Positions 28,866 through 39,106 of a stretch of DNA of 64,000 nt are shown here, one piece after another. The stretch's first letter is position 1, and every line of letters begins with the position of its first letter. The notes beneath the pieces are model-generated. The model searched no databases. It saw only the letters and a program-made list of their open reading frames with translations, and was not told where the DNA came from. Origin of the DNA: Tenacibaculum discolor (lineage in GTDB: Bacteria; Bacteroidota; Bacteroidia; Flavobacteriales; Flavobacteriaceae). A program made the position numbers and the translations under genes. The stretch covers positions 124,001-188,000 of the forward strand of contig NZ_RCCS01000010.1 in NCBI RefSeq assembly GCF_003664185.1, in the 5' to 3' direction.

Positions 28866-31691
28866 TTATTTTTTTAACTCTTTTTTTAGGAATTTCGAAG
28901 TGTAGCTTTTTTTGTGTTCAGAAACCTCTTCAGGAGTCCCAAAAGTCAGTACTTTACCGCCTTTTTTACCACCTTCCATACCTATATCTATAATATAATC
29001 GGCTAGTTTAATAACATCTAAATTATGCTCAATTATTAAGACAGTATTTCCTTTATCTGCTAATTTATTTAAAACATCCATTAATACACGAATGTCTTCA
29101 AAATGAAGACCGGTAGTTGGTTCATCTAAAATATAAAAAGTATTTCCAGTATCTCTTTTTGAAAGTTCTGAAGCTAATTTAATACGTTGTGCTTCACCAC
29201 CAGAGAGAGTAGTAGATTGTTGTCCGAGTGTAATATAACCTAAGCCAACATCTTTAATTGTTTTTAGTTTTCTGTATATCTTAGGGATATGCTCAAAAAA
29301 AGCTGTAGCTTCATTAATTGTCATTTCTAAAATATCAGAAATAGATTTTCCTTTATAGCGAATTTCTAATGTTTCTCGATTAAAACGTTTTCCTTGGCAG
29401 GTTTCGCATTCTACATGAACATCTGGTAAGAAATTCATTTCAATAACACGAACACCACCTCCTTGACAAGTTTCACAGCGTCCTCCTTTTACATTAAAAC
29501 TAAAACGACCTGGTTTATAACCTCGAATTGAAGCTTCTGGAGTTTTTGCAAATAAACTTCGTATTTCACTAAAGACTCCAGTATAAGTAGCGGGGTTTGA
29601 ACGAGGAGTTCTACCAATAGGAGATTGATCAATATCAATTACTTTATCAATATGCTCTAAACCTTCAATTTTTTTATAAGGCATTGGTTTTTTTACTGCT
29701 CGATAAATATGAGTATTTAAAATAGGGTAGAGGGTTTCATTAATTAAAGTAGATTTACCACTACCTGAAACGCCAGTAACACAAATCATTTTACCTAAAG
29801 GAAACTCAACAGAAACATTTTTTAAGTTGTTTCCAGAAGCACCTTTTAAAGAAATTGTTTTTCCGTTTCCTTCACGACGTTTTTTAGGAACTTCAATTAC
29901 TTTTCTTCCGGATAAATAATCAGCAGTAAGGGTATCATGACTTTTTAAATCGTCAAAATTACCTTCACTAACAATTTCTCCACCATGTCGGCCAGCGCCC
30001 GGGCCAATATCTAGGACAAAGTCAGCGTTTTTAATCATGTCTTCATCGTGTTCAACCACTAAAACAGAATTACCAACATCACGAAGTTTGATTAGAGAAT
30101 CAATTAATTTTTGGTTATCGCGTTGATGTAAGCCAATACTAGGTTCATCTAAAATATATAAAACACCAACTAGCTGTGAACCTATTTGTGTTGCAAGTCG
30201 GATACGTTGTGCTTCTCCACCAGATAGTGATTTTGATGTACGGTCTAATGTTAAATAATCTAGTCCTACATCTAACAAAAACTGAATTCGAGTGCGTATT
30301 TCTTTTAAAATTTCAGCAGCAATAGTTAATTGTTTTTCTGATAGTTTTTTATCTACATTCTTGAACCAATTAGCTAATTCTAGCACATCCATTTGCGCTA
30401 AGTCACTAATATTTTTATCGGTAATTTTAAAATGAAGTGCTTCTTTTTTTAAGCGCTTTCCATCACAGGAAGAACAAGAAACTTCATCCATAAAACCTTT
30501 AGCCCAACGTTTTATGGAAGTGCTTTCTGAGTTTTTGTATTGATTTTCAATAAAGGCAATGATTCCTTCAAAATCAATTTCATAATTTCTGGTAACACCA
30601 GCAGTTTTTGATTGTATTTCAAACTTTTCTTTTCCACCATGAAGAATAATTTCCATAGCTTCTTTTGGAATACTTTTAATAGGGTCGGTTAACTTAAAAC
30701 TATAGCGTTCAGCAATAGTTTGAAGTTGTTTGAAAATCCAACTATTTTTTTGTTCGCCTAGTGGAGCAATTCCTCCATTTTTAATAGAAATACTACTGTC
30801 TGGAATTATTTTTTGATGATTTATTTCATTTGTAATTCCTAGCCCATTACACTGAGAGCAAGCTCCTTTTGGTGAATTGAAAGAGAAAGTATTTGGTTCT
30901 GGATTAGGGTAGGCAATCCCTGTGGTAGGACACATTAATTCACGGCTAAAATAACGTGGTTTTTCATCATCAACATCAATCACCATTAAGATATTGTCGC
31001 CAGTGTATAAAGCAGTTTTTATAGTTTCTTCTAAACGTTTTTCTGCGGTGTTATTTACAACTAAACGATCAATAACTACTTCTATATCGTGTGTTTTATA
31101 ACGATCGAGTTTCATGCCTTTTTCAATCTCACGAATTTCACCATCCACACGAACACGAACAAAACCTTGTTTAGAAATTTGTTCGAATAATTCACGGTAA
31201 TGTCCTTTTCTCGATTTAATTAAAGGTGCAAGAATAGCAATGCGCTTTCCGTCAAAATCCTTTAAGATTAAATTTCTGATTTGTTCGTCAGAATAGCTAA
31301 CCATTTTCTCGCCTGTGTTGTATGAGTAAGCATCTGCTGCTCGAGAAAATAATAAACGGAGAAAATCATAAATTTCAGTAATAGTACCTACTGTAGAACG
31401 TGGACTTTTATTGGTAGTTTTTTGTTCAATAGAAATTACAGGAGAAAGTCCGTCGATTTTATCAACATCAGGACGCTCCAATCCACCTAAAAATTGACGA
31501 GCATAAGCAGAAAACGTTTCGATATAACGACGTTGTCCCTCAGCATAAATGGTGTCAAAAGCCAAAGAAGATTTTCCACTACCGCTTAAACCAGTAATAA
31601 CAACTAGTTTTTCACGAGGAATTTTAACATCAATGTTTTTTAAATTATGAGCGCGTGCTCCGTAAACTTCTATGTATTCTTGTTCTTTCAA
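28866..31691 (-). CDS. uvrA: Excinuclease ABC subunit A
   Basis: UvrA is the damage-sensing ATPase of nucleotide excision repair. The 941 residues fit the family length. Both ATPase halves are complete: Walker [10 protein letters not shown] near 35 and GVSGSGKST near 640, two LSGGEAQRI signatures, and zinc-binding CxxC pairs ([32 protein letters not shown]). The only start at the conserved N-terminus is TTG at 31691, 24 bp after a good -7 box. The 130 bp downstream up to the response regulator hold no gene. Confidence 0.97.
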   Translation of the reverse strand: MKEQEYIEVYGARAHNLKNIDVKIPREKLVVITGLSGSGKSSLAFDTIYAEGQRRYIETFSAYARQFLGGLERPDVDKIDGLSPVISIEQKTTNKSPRSTVGTITEIYDFLRLLFSRAADAYSYNTGEKMVSYSDEQIRNLILKDFDGKRIAILAPLIKSRKGHYRELFEQISKQGFVRVRVDGEIREIEKGMKLDRYKTHDIEVVIDRLVVNNTAEKRLEETIKTALYTGDNILMVIDVDDEKPRYFSRELMCPTTGIAYPNPEPNTFSFNSPKGACSQCNGLGITNEINHQKIIPDSSISIKNGGIAPLGEQKNSWIFKQLQTIAERYSFKLTDPIKSIPKEAMEIILHGGKEKFEIQSKTAGVTRNYEIDFEGIIAFIENQYKNSESTSIKRWAKGFMDEVSCSSCDGKRLKKEALHFKITDKNISDLAQMDVLELANWFKNVDKKLSEKQLTIAAEILKEIRTRIQFLLDVGLDYLTLDRTSKSLSGGEAQRIRLATQIGSQLVGVLYILDEPSIGLHQRDNQKLIDSLIKLRDVGNSVLVVEHDEDMIKNADFVLDIGPGAGRHGGEIVSEGNFDDLKSHDTLTADYLSGRKVIEVPKKRREGNGKTISLKGASGNNLKNVSVEFPLGKMICVTGVSGSGKSTLINETLYPILNTHIYRAVKKPMPYKKIEGLEHIDKVIDIDQSPIGRTPRSNPATYTGVFSEIRSLFAKTPEASIRGYKPGRFSFNVKGGRCETCQGGGVRVIEMNFLPDVHVECETCQGKRFNRETLEIRYKGKSISDILEMTINEATAFFEHIPKIYRKLKTIKDVGLGYITLGQQSTTLSGGEAQRIKLASELSKRDTGNTFYILDEPTTGLHFEDIRVLMDVLNKLADKGNTVLIIEHNLDVIKLADYIIDIGMEGGKKGGKVLTFGTPEEVSEHKKSYTSKFLKKELKK

Positions 31692-31714
31692 AGTGAGGAT
31701 TTTACCAAAAACAG

Positions 31715-31722
31715 CAAAGTTA
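31715..31722 (-). promoter_or_regulatory. Promoter -7 element for uvrA
   Basis: Minus-strand TAACTTTG matches TAnnTTTG. The 100 bp region between uvrA and the methyltransferase gene also shows a near match, TATCTTG at 31777-31783, facing the other way. Confidence 0.6.
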
Positions 31723-31790
31723 CCAAAACCAAATTTATTTTGAAGTAACCATTGTTAACAAATAAGTTGAAAATAGTATCTTGCGTATTA

Positions 31791-32615
31791 ATGAGTGGTT
31801 TAGGAATAGAAATACATGAAACAGCGTTTGTTACATCAACATTTAGGTCTTTAAATGCTGAGCTAAGTAGAGATGTATATGCGAGACTTTGGAGTAACTC
31901 TCGGACAGACGAGTTAGTGAAAAAATATCTTAATAACGTTTGTGAAGAAGAAGTTTCAGCTCATTGTTTAAGAAATAGGTTTTTTCTAGAGGAGATAGAA
32001 AGGTTAAAACCAGCCGTAGTTATTAATTTTGGATCTGGTTTTAGCATGTATCCGTTTTTGTTGGATAAAAGTATAATTAATATTGAAATTGATAAGGAAG
32101 AAATTATTGGTTATAAGGAAGAGAGAGTAAATGAATTTCAAAAGAAAGGAGAATTACCTGATAGAATAATTCATTTTATAGGGGTTGATTTTAGTAAGGA
32201 TTATGTAGGGGTTTTGCTAGAAAAAATAAAACGAATCAAGAAAAATAAAACCTCATTTGTTTTAATAGAAGGAGTATTGTTCTTTTTATCAAGAAAAGAT
32301 ACCGATAAGCTTTTTGATTTCTTCTCGATGTTACAAAGAAAAGGAGATTATATAGGAAGTGCTTCATTTCAAAAAGATTTAAAAAAATCTAAAGGGTTTA
32401 AAAAATTACTCGATTTTTGTAATAAAGAAATGGTGAAAACTGAAGCATCAGATTGGCAGAGAATAGAAGATGATTTTTATAGAACGAATAAGAACTATGA
32501 ATTATTAAATCATCAAGATTATTTTAGTCTTTCAGAAAAATATAATAATGAAGTGAAGTTAGAAAAAGATTTAATTTTAAATGAGAATTTTTATATCTTG
32601 AAAAAAATAGTGTAA
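31791..32615 (+). CDS. Leucine carboxyl methyltransferase/TcmP-like SAM-dependent methyltransferase
   Basis: The fold and landmarks of the PPM1/LCMT-like class are visible: an N-terminal cap helix (FRSLNAELSRDVYARLW), the SAM-binding turn VVINFGSGFSMYP near residue 83 and the LIEGVLFFLSRKDTDKLF segment where family members have EG-x-x-x-YL. Polyketide- and leucine-type O-methyltransferases belong here; the substrate is unknown. The chosen ATG (31791) follows a promoter-like box; a TTG 39 bp upstream overlaps that promoter and is rejected. The stop overlaps the start of the next gene. Confidence 0.78.
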   Translation: MSGLGIEIHETAFVTSTFRSLNAELSRDVYARLWSNSRTDELVKKYLNNVCEEEVSAHCLRNRFFLEEIERLKPAVVINFGSGFSMYPFLLDKSIINIEIDKEEIIGYKEERVNEFQKKGELPDRIIHFIGVDFSKDYVGVLLEKIKRIKKNKTSFVLIEGVLFFLSRKDTDKLFDFFSMLQRKGDYIGSASFQKDLKKSKGFKKLLDFCNKEMVKTEASDWQRIEDDFYRTNKNYELLNHQDYFSLSEKYNNEVKLEKDLILNENFYILKKIV

Positions 32616-32842
32616 TGAAATTTATACATTCTGTACGACATTTTTTTGAACGACATGGTTTTAACGTGTCTTCTAGGTTTGCAGACCGTTTGGGTATGCG
32701 AGCTACCAATGTGCGTTTGTTTTTTATATACATATCGTTTGTAACAGTAGGTTTATCTTTTGGTTTGTATTTAACTATGGCATTTTTACTGAGATTAAAA
32801 GATATGATTTACACTAAAAGAACTTCTGTTTTCGATTTATGA
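32615..32842 (+). CDS. PspC-domain membrane protein
   Basis: A 75-residue protein with an N-terminal amphipathic segment (SRFADRLGMRATNVRLFF) and one long hydrophobic helix (IYISFVTVGLSFGLYLTMAFLL), the standard PspC domain. In Proteobacteria PspC senses envelope stress; in Flavobacteria this stand-alone form is of unknown role. It overlaps the methyltransferase stop by 1 bp and the channel start by 4 bp, so all three are co-translated. Confidence 0.85.
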   Translation: MKFIHSVRHFFERHGFNVSSRFADRLGMRATNVRLFFIYISFVTVGLSFGLYLTMAFLLRLKDMIYTKRTSVFDL

Positions 32843-33843
32843 TAAACACCGTATTTAAGTCAAGATTATATAAAGCTATAATTTATTCTGTATTGATTGT
32901 TTCGATAGGAATGTTAGGTTATATAGTGTTTTTTGGGTATTCTTTAATAGATGCCTTATATATGACAATTATAACCATTAGTACTATTGGTTTCGGAGAG
33001 GTACATCCTTTTGGTACAGGAGAGAAAATATTTACTATAGGACTGATAATATCTAGTTTATTTATTTTTGGTTATGCGGTTTCTTCATTTTCAGAATATT
33101 TAATTAGCGGACAATTTTTCCATCAACTAAAAGTAAAAAAAGTGCAAAAAAAAATAGAACAGTTACAAGGACATACCATTGTGTGTGGTTATGGAAGAAA
33201 TGGTAAACAAGCTATTTCAAAATTAAAAAACTACAAGAAGCAAGTAGTAATAGTTGAAAAGTTTGATGGAATAGTGAGGCAATTAGATGAAAAAGGAGCT
33301 TTAACTATTCAAGGAGATGCAACGCTTGACGAAACATTGTTGAGAGCAGGTATTATGAATGCTAAGAATTTAATAACTGCTTTACCTTCTGATGCAGATA
33401 ACTTGTTTGTAGTGTTAACAGCAAAACAATTAAATAAAGATTGTAAAGTAATTAGTAGAGCATCAAAAGAAACTTCATATAGTAAACTAAAAATTGCAGG
33501 AGCAGATAATGTGATAATGCCTGATAAGCTAGGAGGTTCACACATGGCGTCTTTAGTAGTAACTCCAGATGTTATTGAGTTTGTTGATAGGTTAACTATA
33601 GAAGGAGAAACTACTGCAAATTTAGAAGAAGTAGCTATTAATGGCTTACCTGAAAAATATATTGACAAGACAATTTTAGACTTAGATTTAAGAAAAAAGA
33701 CAGGATGTACAGTAATTGGATATCGTACACCAGATAAAGACTATATCATCAATCCAGAAGCATCTGTAAAATTAGAAGCAGGTGGAAATTTAATCGTTTT
33801 AGGACGACCAGAGCAAATAGAAACGCTTAGAAGAATTTTTTAA
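32839..33843 (+). CDS. Two-helix potassium channel with TrkA-N/TrkA-C (RCK) domain
   Basis: The 334-residue protein has two membrane helices (about 11-32 and 70-88) flanking a pore loop with the filter TISTIGFGE, then a Rossmann-type RCK domain starting HTIVCGYGRNGKQA (GxGxxG) and a TrkA-C domain in the last 80 residues (GCTVIGYRTPDKDY). It should be a ligand-gated K+ channel of the MthK/GsuK class. It overlaps pspC by 4 bp and the next start by 1 bp. Confidence 0.9.
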   Translation: MINTVFKSRLYKAIIYSVLIVSIGMLGYIVFFGYSLIDALYMTIITISTIGFGEVHPFGTGEKIFTIGLIISSLFIFGYAVSSFSEYLISGQFFHQLKVKKVQKKIEQLQGHTIVCGYGRNGKQAISKLKNYKKQVVIVEKFDGIVRQLDEKGALTIQGDATLDETLLRAGIMNAKNLITALPSDADNLFVVLTAKQLNKDCKVISRASKETSYSKLKIAGADNVIMPDKLGGSHMASLVVTPDVIEFVDRLTIEGETTANLEEVAINGLPEKYIDKTILDLDLRKKTGCTVIGYRTPDKDYIINPEASVKLEAGGNLIVLGRPEQIETLRRIF

Positions 33844-34742
33844 TGAAGAAAGTTGTTGTAACTGGAAGTAATGGTTTGCTTGGGCAAACTTTAGTAAACC
33901 TTTTATTAGAAGAGAAAGAAAAATACCAAGTAATAGGTTTTTCTAGAGGAGAAAATAGAAGTGGAAGAAGTGATTTTGAATATATATCAATTGATATTAC
34001 AAATGAAGATTTGATTTATAGAAAACTTTTTGAGTATAAGCCAGATGTAATAGTTAATACAGCTGCAATGACAAATGTTGATGCTTGTGAAACAAATCAA
34101 GAGGCTTGTGATGAATTGAATATAGGTGTTGTTCAGTACCTAAAAAATTATGCAGAAGAAAACAATAGTCATTTAATTCATATTTCTACAGATTTTATTT
34201 TTGGTGGTGAAAACGGTCCATATAAAGAGACTGATGTCCCAAACCCGTTAAGTCATTACGGGATATCAAAACTAAAATCAGAAGAGGTTTTAACAAAATC
34301 TACAATAGATTACACTATTTTACGCACCATATTAGTATATGGAAAAGTATACGATATGTCTCGTAGTAATATAGTATTGTGGGTAAAAAAAATGTTGGAA
34401 GAGGGAAAAGAAATAACTATTGTGAATGATCAATTTCGTATGCCAACTTATGTCGAAGATTTGGCGTTAGCATGCAAGCTTTCAATTGATAAAAGAGCAT
34501 TAGGAGTCTTTAATGTGTCGTCGAATACTTTGTTGAGTATTTATGAAATAGCACAACAAATAGCAGAAGTTTTTAAGTTAAATAAAAGCTTAATAAAGCC
34601 AATTACTACAGCTACTCTAAGTCAAAGAGCTAAACGCCCAGCAATAACTGGCTTTGATTTAACAAGAACAAAGAAGTATCTAGGCTTAAATCCAAAATCA
34701 TTTCACGAAGATTTACAAAAATTTAAAGAAAAGCTAACGTAA
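33843..34742 (+). CDS. RmlD-like NAD(P)-dependent sugar nucleotide reductase
   Basis: The 299-residue SDR has the N-terminal cofactor motif VTGSNGLLGQ, the NTAAMTNVDACE segment of dTDP-4-dehydrorhamnose reductases and the catalytic Tyr-x3-Lys in SHYGISKLKSEE. The usual rmlABC genes are absent here, so the precise substrate is unsure. It is the last gene of the overlapping run beginning with the methyltransferase. Confidence 0.8.
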   Translation: MKKVVVTGSNGLLGQTLVNLLLEEKEKYQVIGFSRGENRSGRSDFEYISIDITNEDLIYRKLFEYKPDVIVNTAAMTNVDACETNQEACDELNIGVVQYLKNYAEENNSHLIHISTDFIFGGENGPYKETDVPNPLSHYGISKLKSEEVLTKSTIDYTILRTILVYGKVYDMSRSNIVLWVKKMLEEGKEITIVNDQFRMPTYVEDLALACKLSIDKRALGVFNVSSNTLLSIYEIAQQIAEVFKLNKSLIKPITTATLSQRAKRPAITGFDLTRTKKYLGLNPKSFHEDLQKFKEKLT

Positions 34743-34830
34743 AAACTATATTTAACAATGAAAACTTGTTGTAAGTACATTTTTTTATGATATTGCGGGC
34801 TACTAATTCAAAAATCTAATCATACAAATC

Positions 34831-36447
34831 ATGAATAAAAGAATACTGACGTTGCTTTTTACTTTAGCACCAATGTTCACTTTCGCATCCGAAAGTACAA
34901 CAGAAAAAATAGATTCAATTTTTAAAGATTATACAGGGTGGTTTGTTAATGCAATATTTTATGAAATTCCTTTTTCAGAAAATTTTAAGATACCTTGGGT
35001 GTTAATTGTTTTAGTAGGTGGTGCAGTGTATTTTACGTTGTATTTTAAGTTTATCAATTTTGTAGGGTTTAAAACAGCAATTCAAGTTGTAAGAGGAAAA
35101 TACGAAGACATTGAAAAGCACGGGGTAGATACTTTGTATGGAGATCAAACTCCTGGAGGAGATATTTTTGAAACCATTCGAGATGATTCCGCAGAAGGAG
35201 AGGTGTCTCACTTTCAGGCATTAACAGCTGCGTTGTCTGCCACAGTAGGCTTAGGTAATATTGCTGGAGTAGCAGTTGCATTGTCCATAGGAGGGCCTGG
35301 GGCTACATTTTGGATGATATTAGCAGGATTATTAGGAATGGCTTCTAAGTTTGCTGAATGTACTTTGGGAGTTAAATATAGAGATGTAGATGAAGATGGA
35401 GTAGTATATGGGGGGCCAATGTATTATTTAACAAAAGGACTTAAAGAAAAGGGAGCTGGTAAATTAGGTAAGATCTTAGCGGTTTTATTTGCTGTTTTTG
35501 TTATTGGAGGTTCTTTTGGTGGAGGAAATATGTTTCAAGCTAATCAAGCTGCAGCTCAATTTACTAAACTTTTTGACTTAACAGGTCCTAATGCAGGGTT
35601 GTATTTTGGATTAGTAATGGCTGTTTTAGTAGCAATAGTAATTATTGGAGGTATTAAAAGAATTGCTTCTGTAACTGAAAAAGTAGTTCCTTTTATGGCT
35701 GGGATTTATGTTTTAGCAGCAATTATTATTTTATTTGCAAACTTTACGTTGATAGATGATGCTTTTGGGTTAATCTTTGAAGGAGCATTTTCAGGATTAG
35801 GAATTGCAGGAGGTTTAATTGGTGTAATGATTCAAGGTATTCGAAGAGGAGCTTTTTCAAATGAAGCAGGTGTAGGTTCGGCAGCGATTGCACACTCAGC
35901 GGTTCGTACAAAGTATCCAGCGAGTGAAGGTATCGTAGCTTTATTAGAGCCTTTTGTAGATACAGTTGTAATTTGTACTATGACAGCTTTAGTTATTATT
36001 ATAACAAACTTTGATGGTCAGTTTATGGAATATGGAGTTCCAATTAAAGAAGGAGTTGAGCTAACAGCGGTAGCTTTTGATTCTGTAATACCTCATTTTT
36101 CGATTGTATTAACCATTGCTGTAATTCTTTTTGCTTTTTCAACAATGATATCATGGTCTTATTACGGTATGCAAGGTTGGAAGTTCTTATTCGGAAAAGG
36201 GAAAATTACAGATTTAGTATATAAAATTTTATTTTTATTCTTTGTAGTTGTTGGTGCATCTATTAGTTTAGGAGCTGTAATTGACTTTTCAGATGCAATG
36301 ATTTTTGCAATGGTAGTTCCAAATATTATTGGAGTGGTAATGTTGTCGCCAGTGATTAAAAAAGAACTGTCTAAGTATATGAATGCAATTAATAAGAAAG
36401 AAGAGGCGATAGAAGACGGTGCAATTGATGTCACAGAACATATGTAA
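34831..36447 (+). CDS. Alanine/glycine:cation symporter (AGCS family)
   Basis: The 538-residue protein has an N-terminal signal-like segment and 10-11 membrane helices. AGCS hallmarks are LSATVGLGNIAGVAVAL near residue 137, GPGATFWMILAGLLGMASKFAECTLG in pieces near 155, and RRGAFSNEAGVGSAAIAHS near 340. It imports alanine or glycine with Na+. The long charged C-terminus (KKEEAIEDGAIDVTEHM) is cytosolic. Its apparent terminator lies inside the coding start of the next gene. Confidence 0.92.
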   Translation: MNKRILTLLFTLAPMFTFASESTTEKIDSIFKDYTGWFVNAIFYEIPFSENFKIPWVLIVLVGGAVYFTLYFKFINFVGFKTAIQVVRGKYEDIEKHGVDTLYGDQTPGGDIFETIRDDSAEGEVSHFQALTAALSATVGLGNIAGVAVALSIGGPGATFWMILAGLLGMASKFAECTLGVKYRDVDEDGVVYGGPMYYLTKGLKEKGAGKLGKILAVLFAVFVIGGSFGGGNMFQANQAAAQFTKLFDLTGPNAGLYFGLVMAVLVAIVIIGGIKRIASVTEKVVPFMAGIYVLAAIIILFANFTLIDDAFGLIFEGAFSGLGIAGGLIGVMIQGIRRGAFSNEAGVGSAAIAHSAVRTKYPASEGIVALLEPFVDTVVICTMTALVIIITNFDGQFMEYGVPIKEGVELTAVAFDSVIPHFSIVLTIAVILFAFSTMISWSYYGMQGWKFLFGKGKITDLVYKILFLFFVVVGASISLGAVIDFSDAMIFAMVVPNIIGVVMLSPVIKKELSKYMNAINKKEEAIEDGAIDVTEHM

Positions 36448-36459
36448 ATTATATAATTA

Positions 36460-37359
36460 ATGAAAATATTTAAACCCCATTTCTGGTATAACAAACGCCA
36501 ACGAAATGGGGTTTTCTTTTTACTGTTAACAATAGTTGTTTTACAGGTTGTATATGTTTGTGTAGATTTTTCTTCAGAAAGAATATATAATGTAAATAAG
36601 AAAGAGTTGATAGCTTTTCAGGGAAGTATTGATAGTTTGAAAAGAATTGAACAGGATAATAGGAAGCCAAAACTATATCCATTCAATCCAAATTATATAA
36701 CGGACTTTAAAGGTTATCAATTAGGGATGTCGGTAGAAGAGATTGATAGATTACATAATTATAGAAAACAGGGCAAGTGGATAAACTCAGCTAAAGATTT
36801 TAAACAAGTAACAAAAGTATCGGATAGTTTATTAGGTAAAATAGCTCCGTATTTTAAGTTTCCGGATTGGGTTGTAAAAAAAGAAAATCAAAAGAAGAAA
36901 AGTGTAATCAAATCAAGTTCAGTTGAAATACATTCGTATAATAAAGAGTATAAAACTTCTACAAACGATATTAATAAAGCTACTCAACAAGATTTAGAGA
37001 TTATTAGTGGAGTAGGAGAAGTGTTATCCTCTCGAATAGTAAAATATAGAAATAAACTACAAGGATACTCATACTCTAAACAATTATATGAAGTTTGGGG
37101 TTTAGATAAAGTTATAGCAGATAGAGTTATGCAAACCTTTGCTGTAATAGAAAAACCAACTATTAAAAAAGTTAATGTAAATACAGCTAAATTTAAAGAG
37201 GTGTTGAAAAATCCATATATTAATTATGAGTTATGTAAAAAGATTTTTGAATACCGAGATGAAGTAGCAGAATTACAAGACATATCAGAATTAAGAAATA
37301 TTAAAGATTTTCCGTTAAATAAATACGATAGAATAATCTTATATTTGGAAGCAAAATAA
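36460..37359 (+). CDS. Helix-hairpin-helix (ComEA-like) protein
   Basis: A 299-residue protein with one N-terminal membrane helix (GVFFLLLTIVVLQVVYVCV) and three HhH units: around FKGYQLGMSVEEIDRL, NINKATQQDLEIISGVGEVL (the most typical, with GVG) and VNVNTAKFKEVL. Membrane-anchored HhH proteins bind DNA non-specifically; the ComEA group takes part in DNA uptake, but this one lacks other competence genes nearby. The N-terminal segment HFWYNKRQRNG is coded within a terminator-like hairpin. Confidence 0.82.
   Translation: MKIFKPHFWYNKRQRNGVFFLLLTIVVLQVVYVCVDFSSERIYNVNKKELIAFQGSIDSLKRIEQDNRKPKLYPFNPNYITDFKGYQLGMSVEEIDRLHNYRKQGKWINSAKDFKQVTKVSDSLLGKIAPYFKFPDWVVKKENQKKKSVIKSSSVEIHSYNKEYKTSTNDINKATQQDLEIISGVGEVLSSRIVKYRNKLQGYSYSKQLYEVWGLDKVIADRVMQTFAVIEKPTIKKVNVNTAKFKEVLKNPYINYELCKKIFEYRDEVAELQDISELRNIKDFPLNKYDRIILYLEAK
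36472..36514 (+). terminator. Terminator-like hairpin inside the start of the HhH gene
   Basis: Twelve-bp stem AAACCCCATTTC (36472-36483) and its reverse complement (36503-36514) followed by TCTTTTTAC. It lies 25 bp after the symporter stop yet covers codons 5-18 of the HhH gene, so it may terminate the symporter transcript and attenuate the downstream gene. Confidence 0.55.
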
Positions 37360-37390
37360 ACAAGCAACAAAATTTAATAAACAAACCACT

Positions 37391-38557
37391 ATGAATAGTA
37401 TGTACTTTACCGAAGAGCATGAAGCCTTTCGTCAGAGTTTTAGAGATTTTTTACAAAAAGAGGTAGTTCCTCATATAGATAAATGGGAGAAAGAAGGTAC
37501 GGTAGAGCGTTTTATCTGGAAGAAGTTCGGTGAAATGGGGTACTTTGGTTTAAATCAGCCAGAAGAATATGGAGGATTAGGTTTAGACCTTTTTTATACT
37601 GTTATTTTTTTAGAAGAGTTGCAGAAAATAAATTCAGGAGGTTTTGCAGCGAACATGTGGGCACATGCATATTTAGCAATGACTCATGTTAATAAAGAAG
37701 GAGACGATCGAATTAAAAGAGAATACCTAACACCAAGTATTGAAGGAGATAAGATAGGGTGTTTATGTATCACAGAACCTTTTGGAGGAAGTGATGTAGC
37801 AGGAATGCGTACTACAGCAATTAAAAAAGGAGATACTTATGTAATCAACGGATCAAAAACCTTTATTACAAATGGAGTATACTCTGATTATCTAGTGGTA
37901 GCTGCTAAAACAAATCCAGAAGATAAACATAAAGGAATGAGTATTTTTATTGTTGATAGAGATACTCCAGGGATATCATCGACCAAGTTAGATAAATTAG
38001 GTTGGAGAGCTTCAGATACTGCTGAAATAGCATTTGATAATGTAGTGATACCTGCTGAAAGCTTAATGGGAGAAGAAGGGAAAGGATTTCCCTATATTAT
38101 GCAACACTTTGCATTAGAGCGTTTGGTTATGGGAATTAATGCTCATGCACGTGCTGAATATGCTGTAGATTATGTAGTGCAATATATGAGTGAACGTGAA
38201 GCTTTTGGGAAAACATTAGATAAATTTCAAGCCTTACGCCATAAAGTAGCGGAAATGGCAAGTAGAGTAGATATGTGTAGAGAATACAACTATTCTATAG
38301 CAAAACGTTTAAACGATGGTATTTATGTAGTAAAAGAAGCTAGTATGAGTAAATTACTATCAACTAAAATGGCAGATGAGGTTATATATGATGCTTTACA
38401 ATTGTTAGGAGGGTATGGGTATATGGAAGAATATCCAATGGCACGTTTATTAAGGGATAGCCGATTAGGTCCAATTGGAGGAGGAACCTCTGAAATATTA
38501 AAAGAGATTATTGCAAAAATGGTGATTGATAAGAAGGAGTATAGACCAGCTACATAA
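37391..38557 (+). CDS. Acyl-CoA dehydrogenase
   Basis: The 388-residue flavoenzyme has the family pattern: CITEPFGGSDVAGMRTTA (first ACAD signature), the FAD-binding WRASDTAEIAFDNV region, and QLLGGYGYMEEYPMARLLRDSR near the C-terminus, whose glutamate pair includes the catalytic base in many members. It oxidises an acyl-CoA to the enoyl-CoA; chain length cannot be told. It stands alone, ending before a terminator. Confidence 0.92.
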   Translation: MNSMYFTEEHEAFRQSFRDFLQKEVVPHIDKWEKEGTVERFIWKKFGEMGYFGLNQPEEYGGLGLDLFYTVIFLEELQKINSGGFAANMWAHAYLAMTHVNKEGDDRIKREYLTPSIEGDKIGCLCITEPFGGSDVAGMRTTAIKKGDTYVINGSKTFITNGVYSDYLVVAAKTNPEDKHKGMSIFIVDRDTPGISSTKLDKLGWRASDTAEIAFDNVVIPAESLMGEEGKGFPYIMQHFALERLVMGINAHARAEYAVDYVVQYMSEREAFGKTLDKFQALRHKVAEMASRVDMCREYNYSIAKRLNDGIYVVKEASMSKLLSTKMADEVIYDALQLLGGYGYMEEYPMARLLRDSRLGPIGGGTSEILKEIIAKMVIDKKEYRPAT

Positions 38558-38630
38558 TATTTCCATATTTGCAAAAATGATTATTGATAATAAAAAGAGT
38601 AAATACAGCAATATAGTCTGTTGATGAAAG

Positions 38631-38656
38631 AAAAATCCTGCATTTGCAGGATTTTT
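38631..38656. terminator. Terminator after the acyl-CoA dehydrogenase gene
   Basis: Twelve-bp stem (38631-38642 with 38645-38656) with a T-run. The gap from 38558 to 38823 holds only this and the rpsU promoter. Confidence 0.88.
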
Positions 38657-38716
38657 TATTTCAACTGTTTTTTAACTAAAAAGAGGAAAAATAATTTTAT
38701 TTTAAAGAATACTTTG

Positions 38717-38724
38717 TATCTTTG
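38717..38724 (+). promoter_or_regulatory. Promoter -7 element for rpsU
   Basis: TATCTTTG matches TAnnTTTG. It leaves a leader of about 90 nt before the rpsU ATG. Confidence 0.65.
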
Positions 38725-38823
38725 CCGTCCAAAATCAAATAAAATAATATAAATAGCTGATATACTGTTTGTTGTCAGTTTTTAAAAAGATATAGATTCT
38801 ACGATGAAAGGAGGTGCAAAAAT

Positions 38824-39021
38824 ATGTTAATCATTCCAGTTAAAGAAGGAGAGAATATCGATAGAGCGTTAAAACGTTATAAGCGTAAATTTGATCGTAC
38901 AAAAACGATGAAGCAATTACGTAACAGAAAGCAATTTACTAAGCCATCTGTAGCAAAACGTGCTCAAATGATTAAAGCATCTTACGTTCAGAGATTAAGA
39001 ACTCAAGAAGAAGTAGGATAG
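38824..39021 (+). CDS. rpsU: 30S ribosomal protein S21
   Basis: The 65-residue, very basic protein matches S21 throughout (MLIIPVKEGENIDRALKRYK, then RKQFTKPSVAKRAQM). In Bacteroidota S21 lies on the 30S platform near the anti-Shine-Dalgarno sequence and is linked to its masking. AAAGGAGGTGC stands 10-20 bp before the ATG at 38808-38818, an unusually strong Shine-Dalgarno for this phylum. Confidence 0.97.
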   Translation: MLIIPVKEGENIDRALKRYKRKFDRTKTMKQLRNRKQFTKPSVAKRAQMIKASYVQRLRTQEEVG

Positions 39022-39042
39022 TAATAATCCTAAAAAAAGTAT

Positions 39043-39074
39043 AAAAACCTGTATTGATATCAATACAGGTTTTT
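39043..39074. terminator. Terminator after rpsU
   Basis: Fifteen-bp stem (39043-39057 with 39060-39074) followed by a further T-run. Confidence 0.92.
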
Positions 39075-39106
39075 TTTGTATCTTCAATTAATAAATAAAG
39101 TTAATA

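Noticed and set aside
31752..31790. TTG at 31752 as start of the methyltransferase
   Set aside because: It falls in the promoter region, and the protein homology begins at the ATG at 31791.
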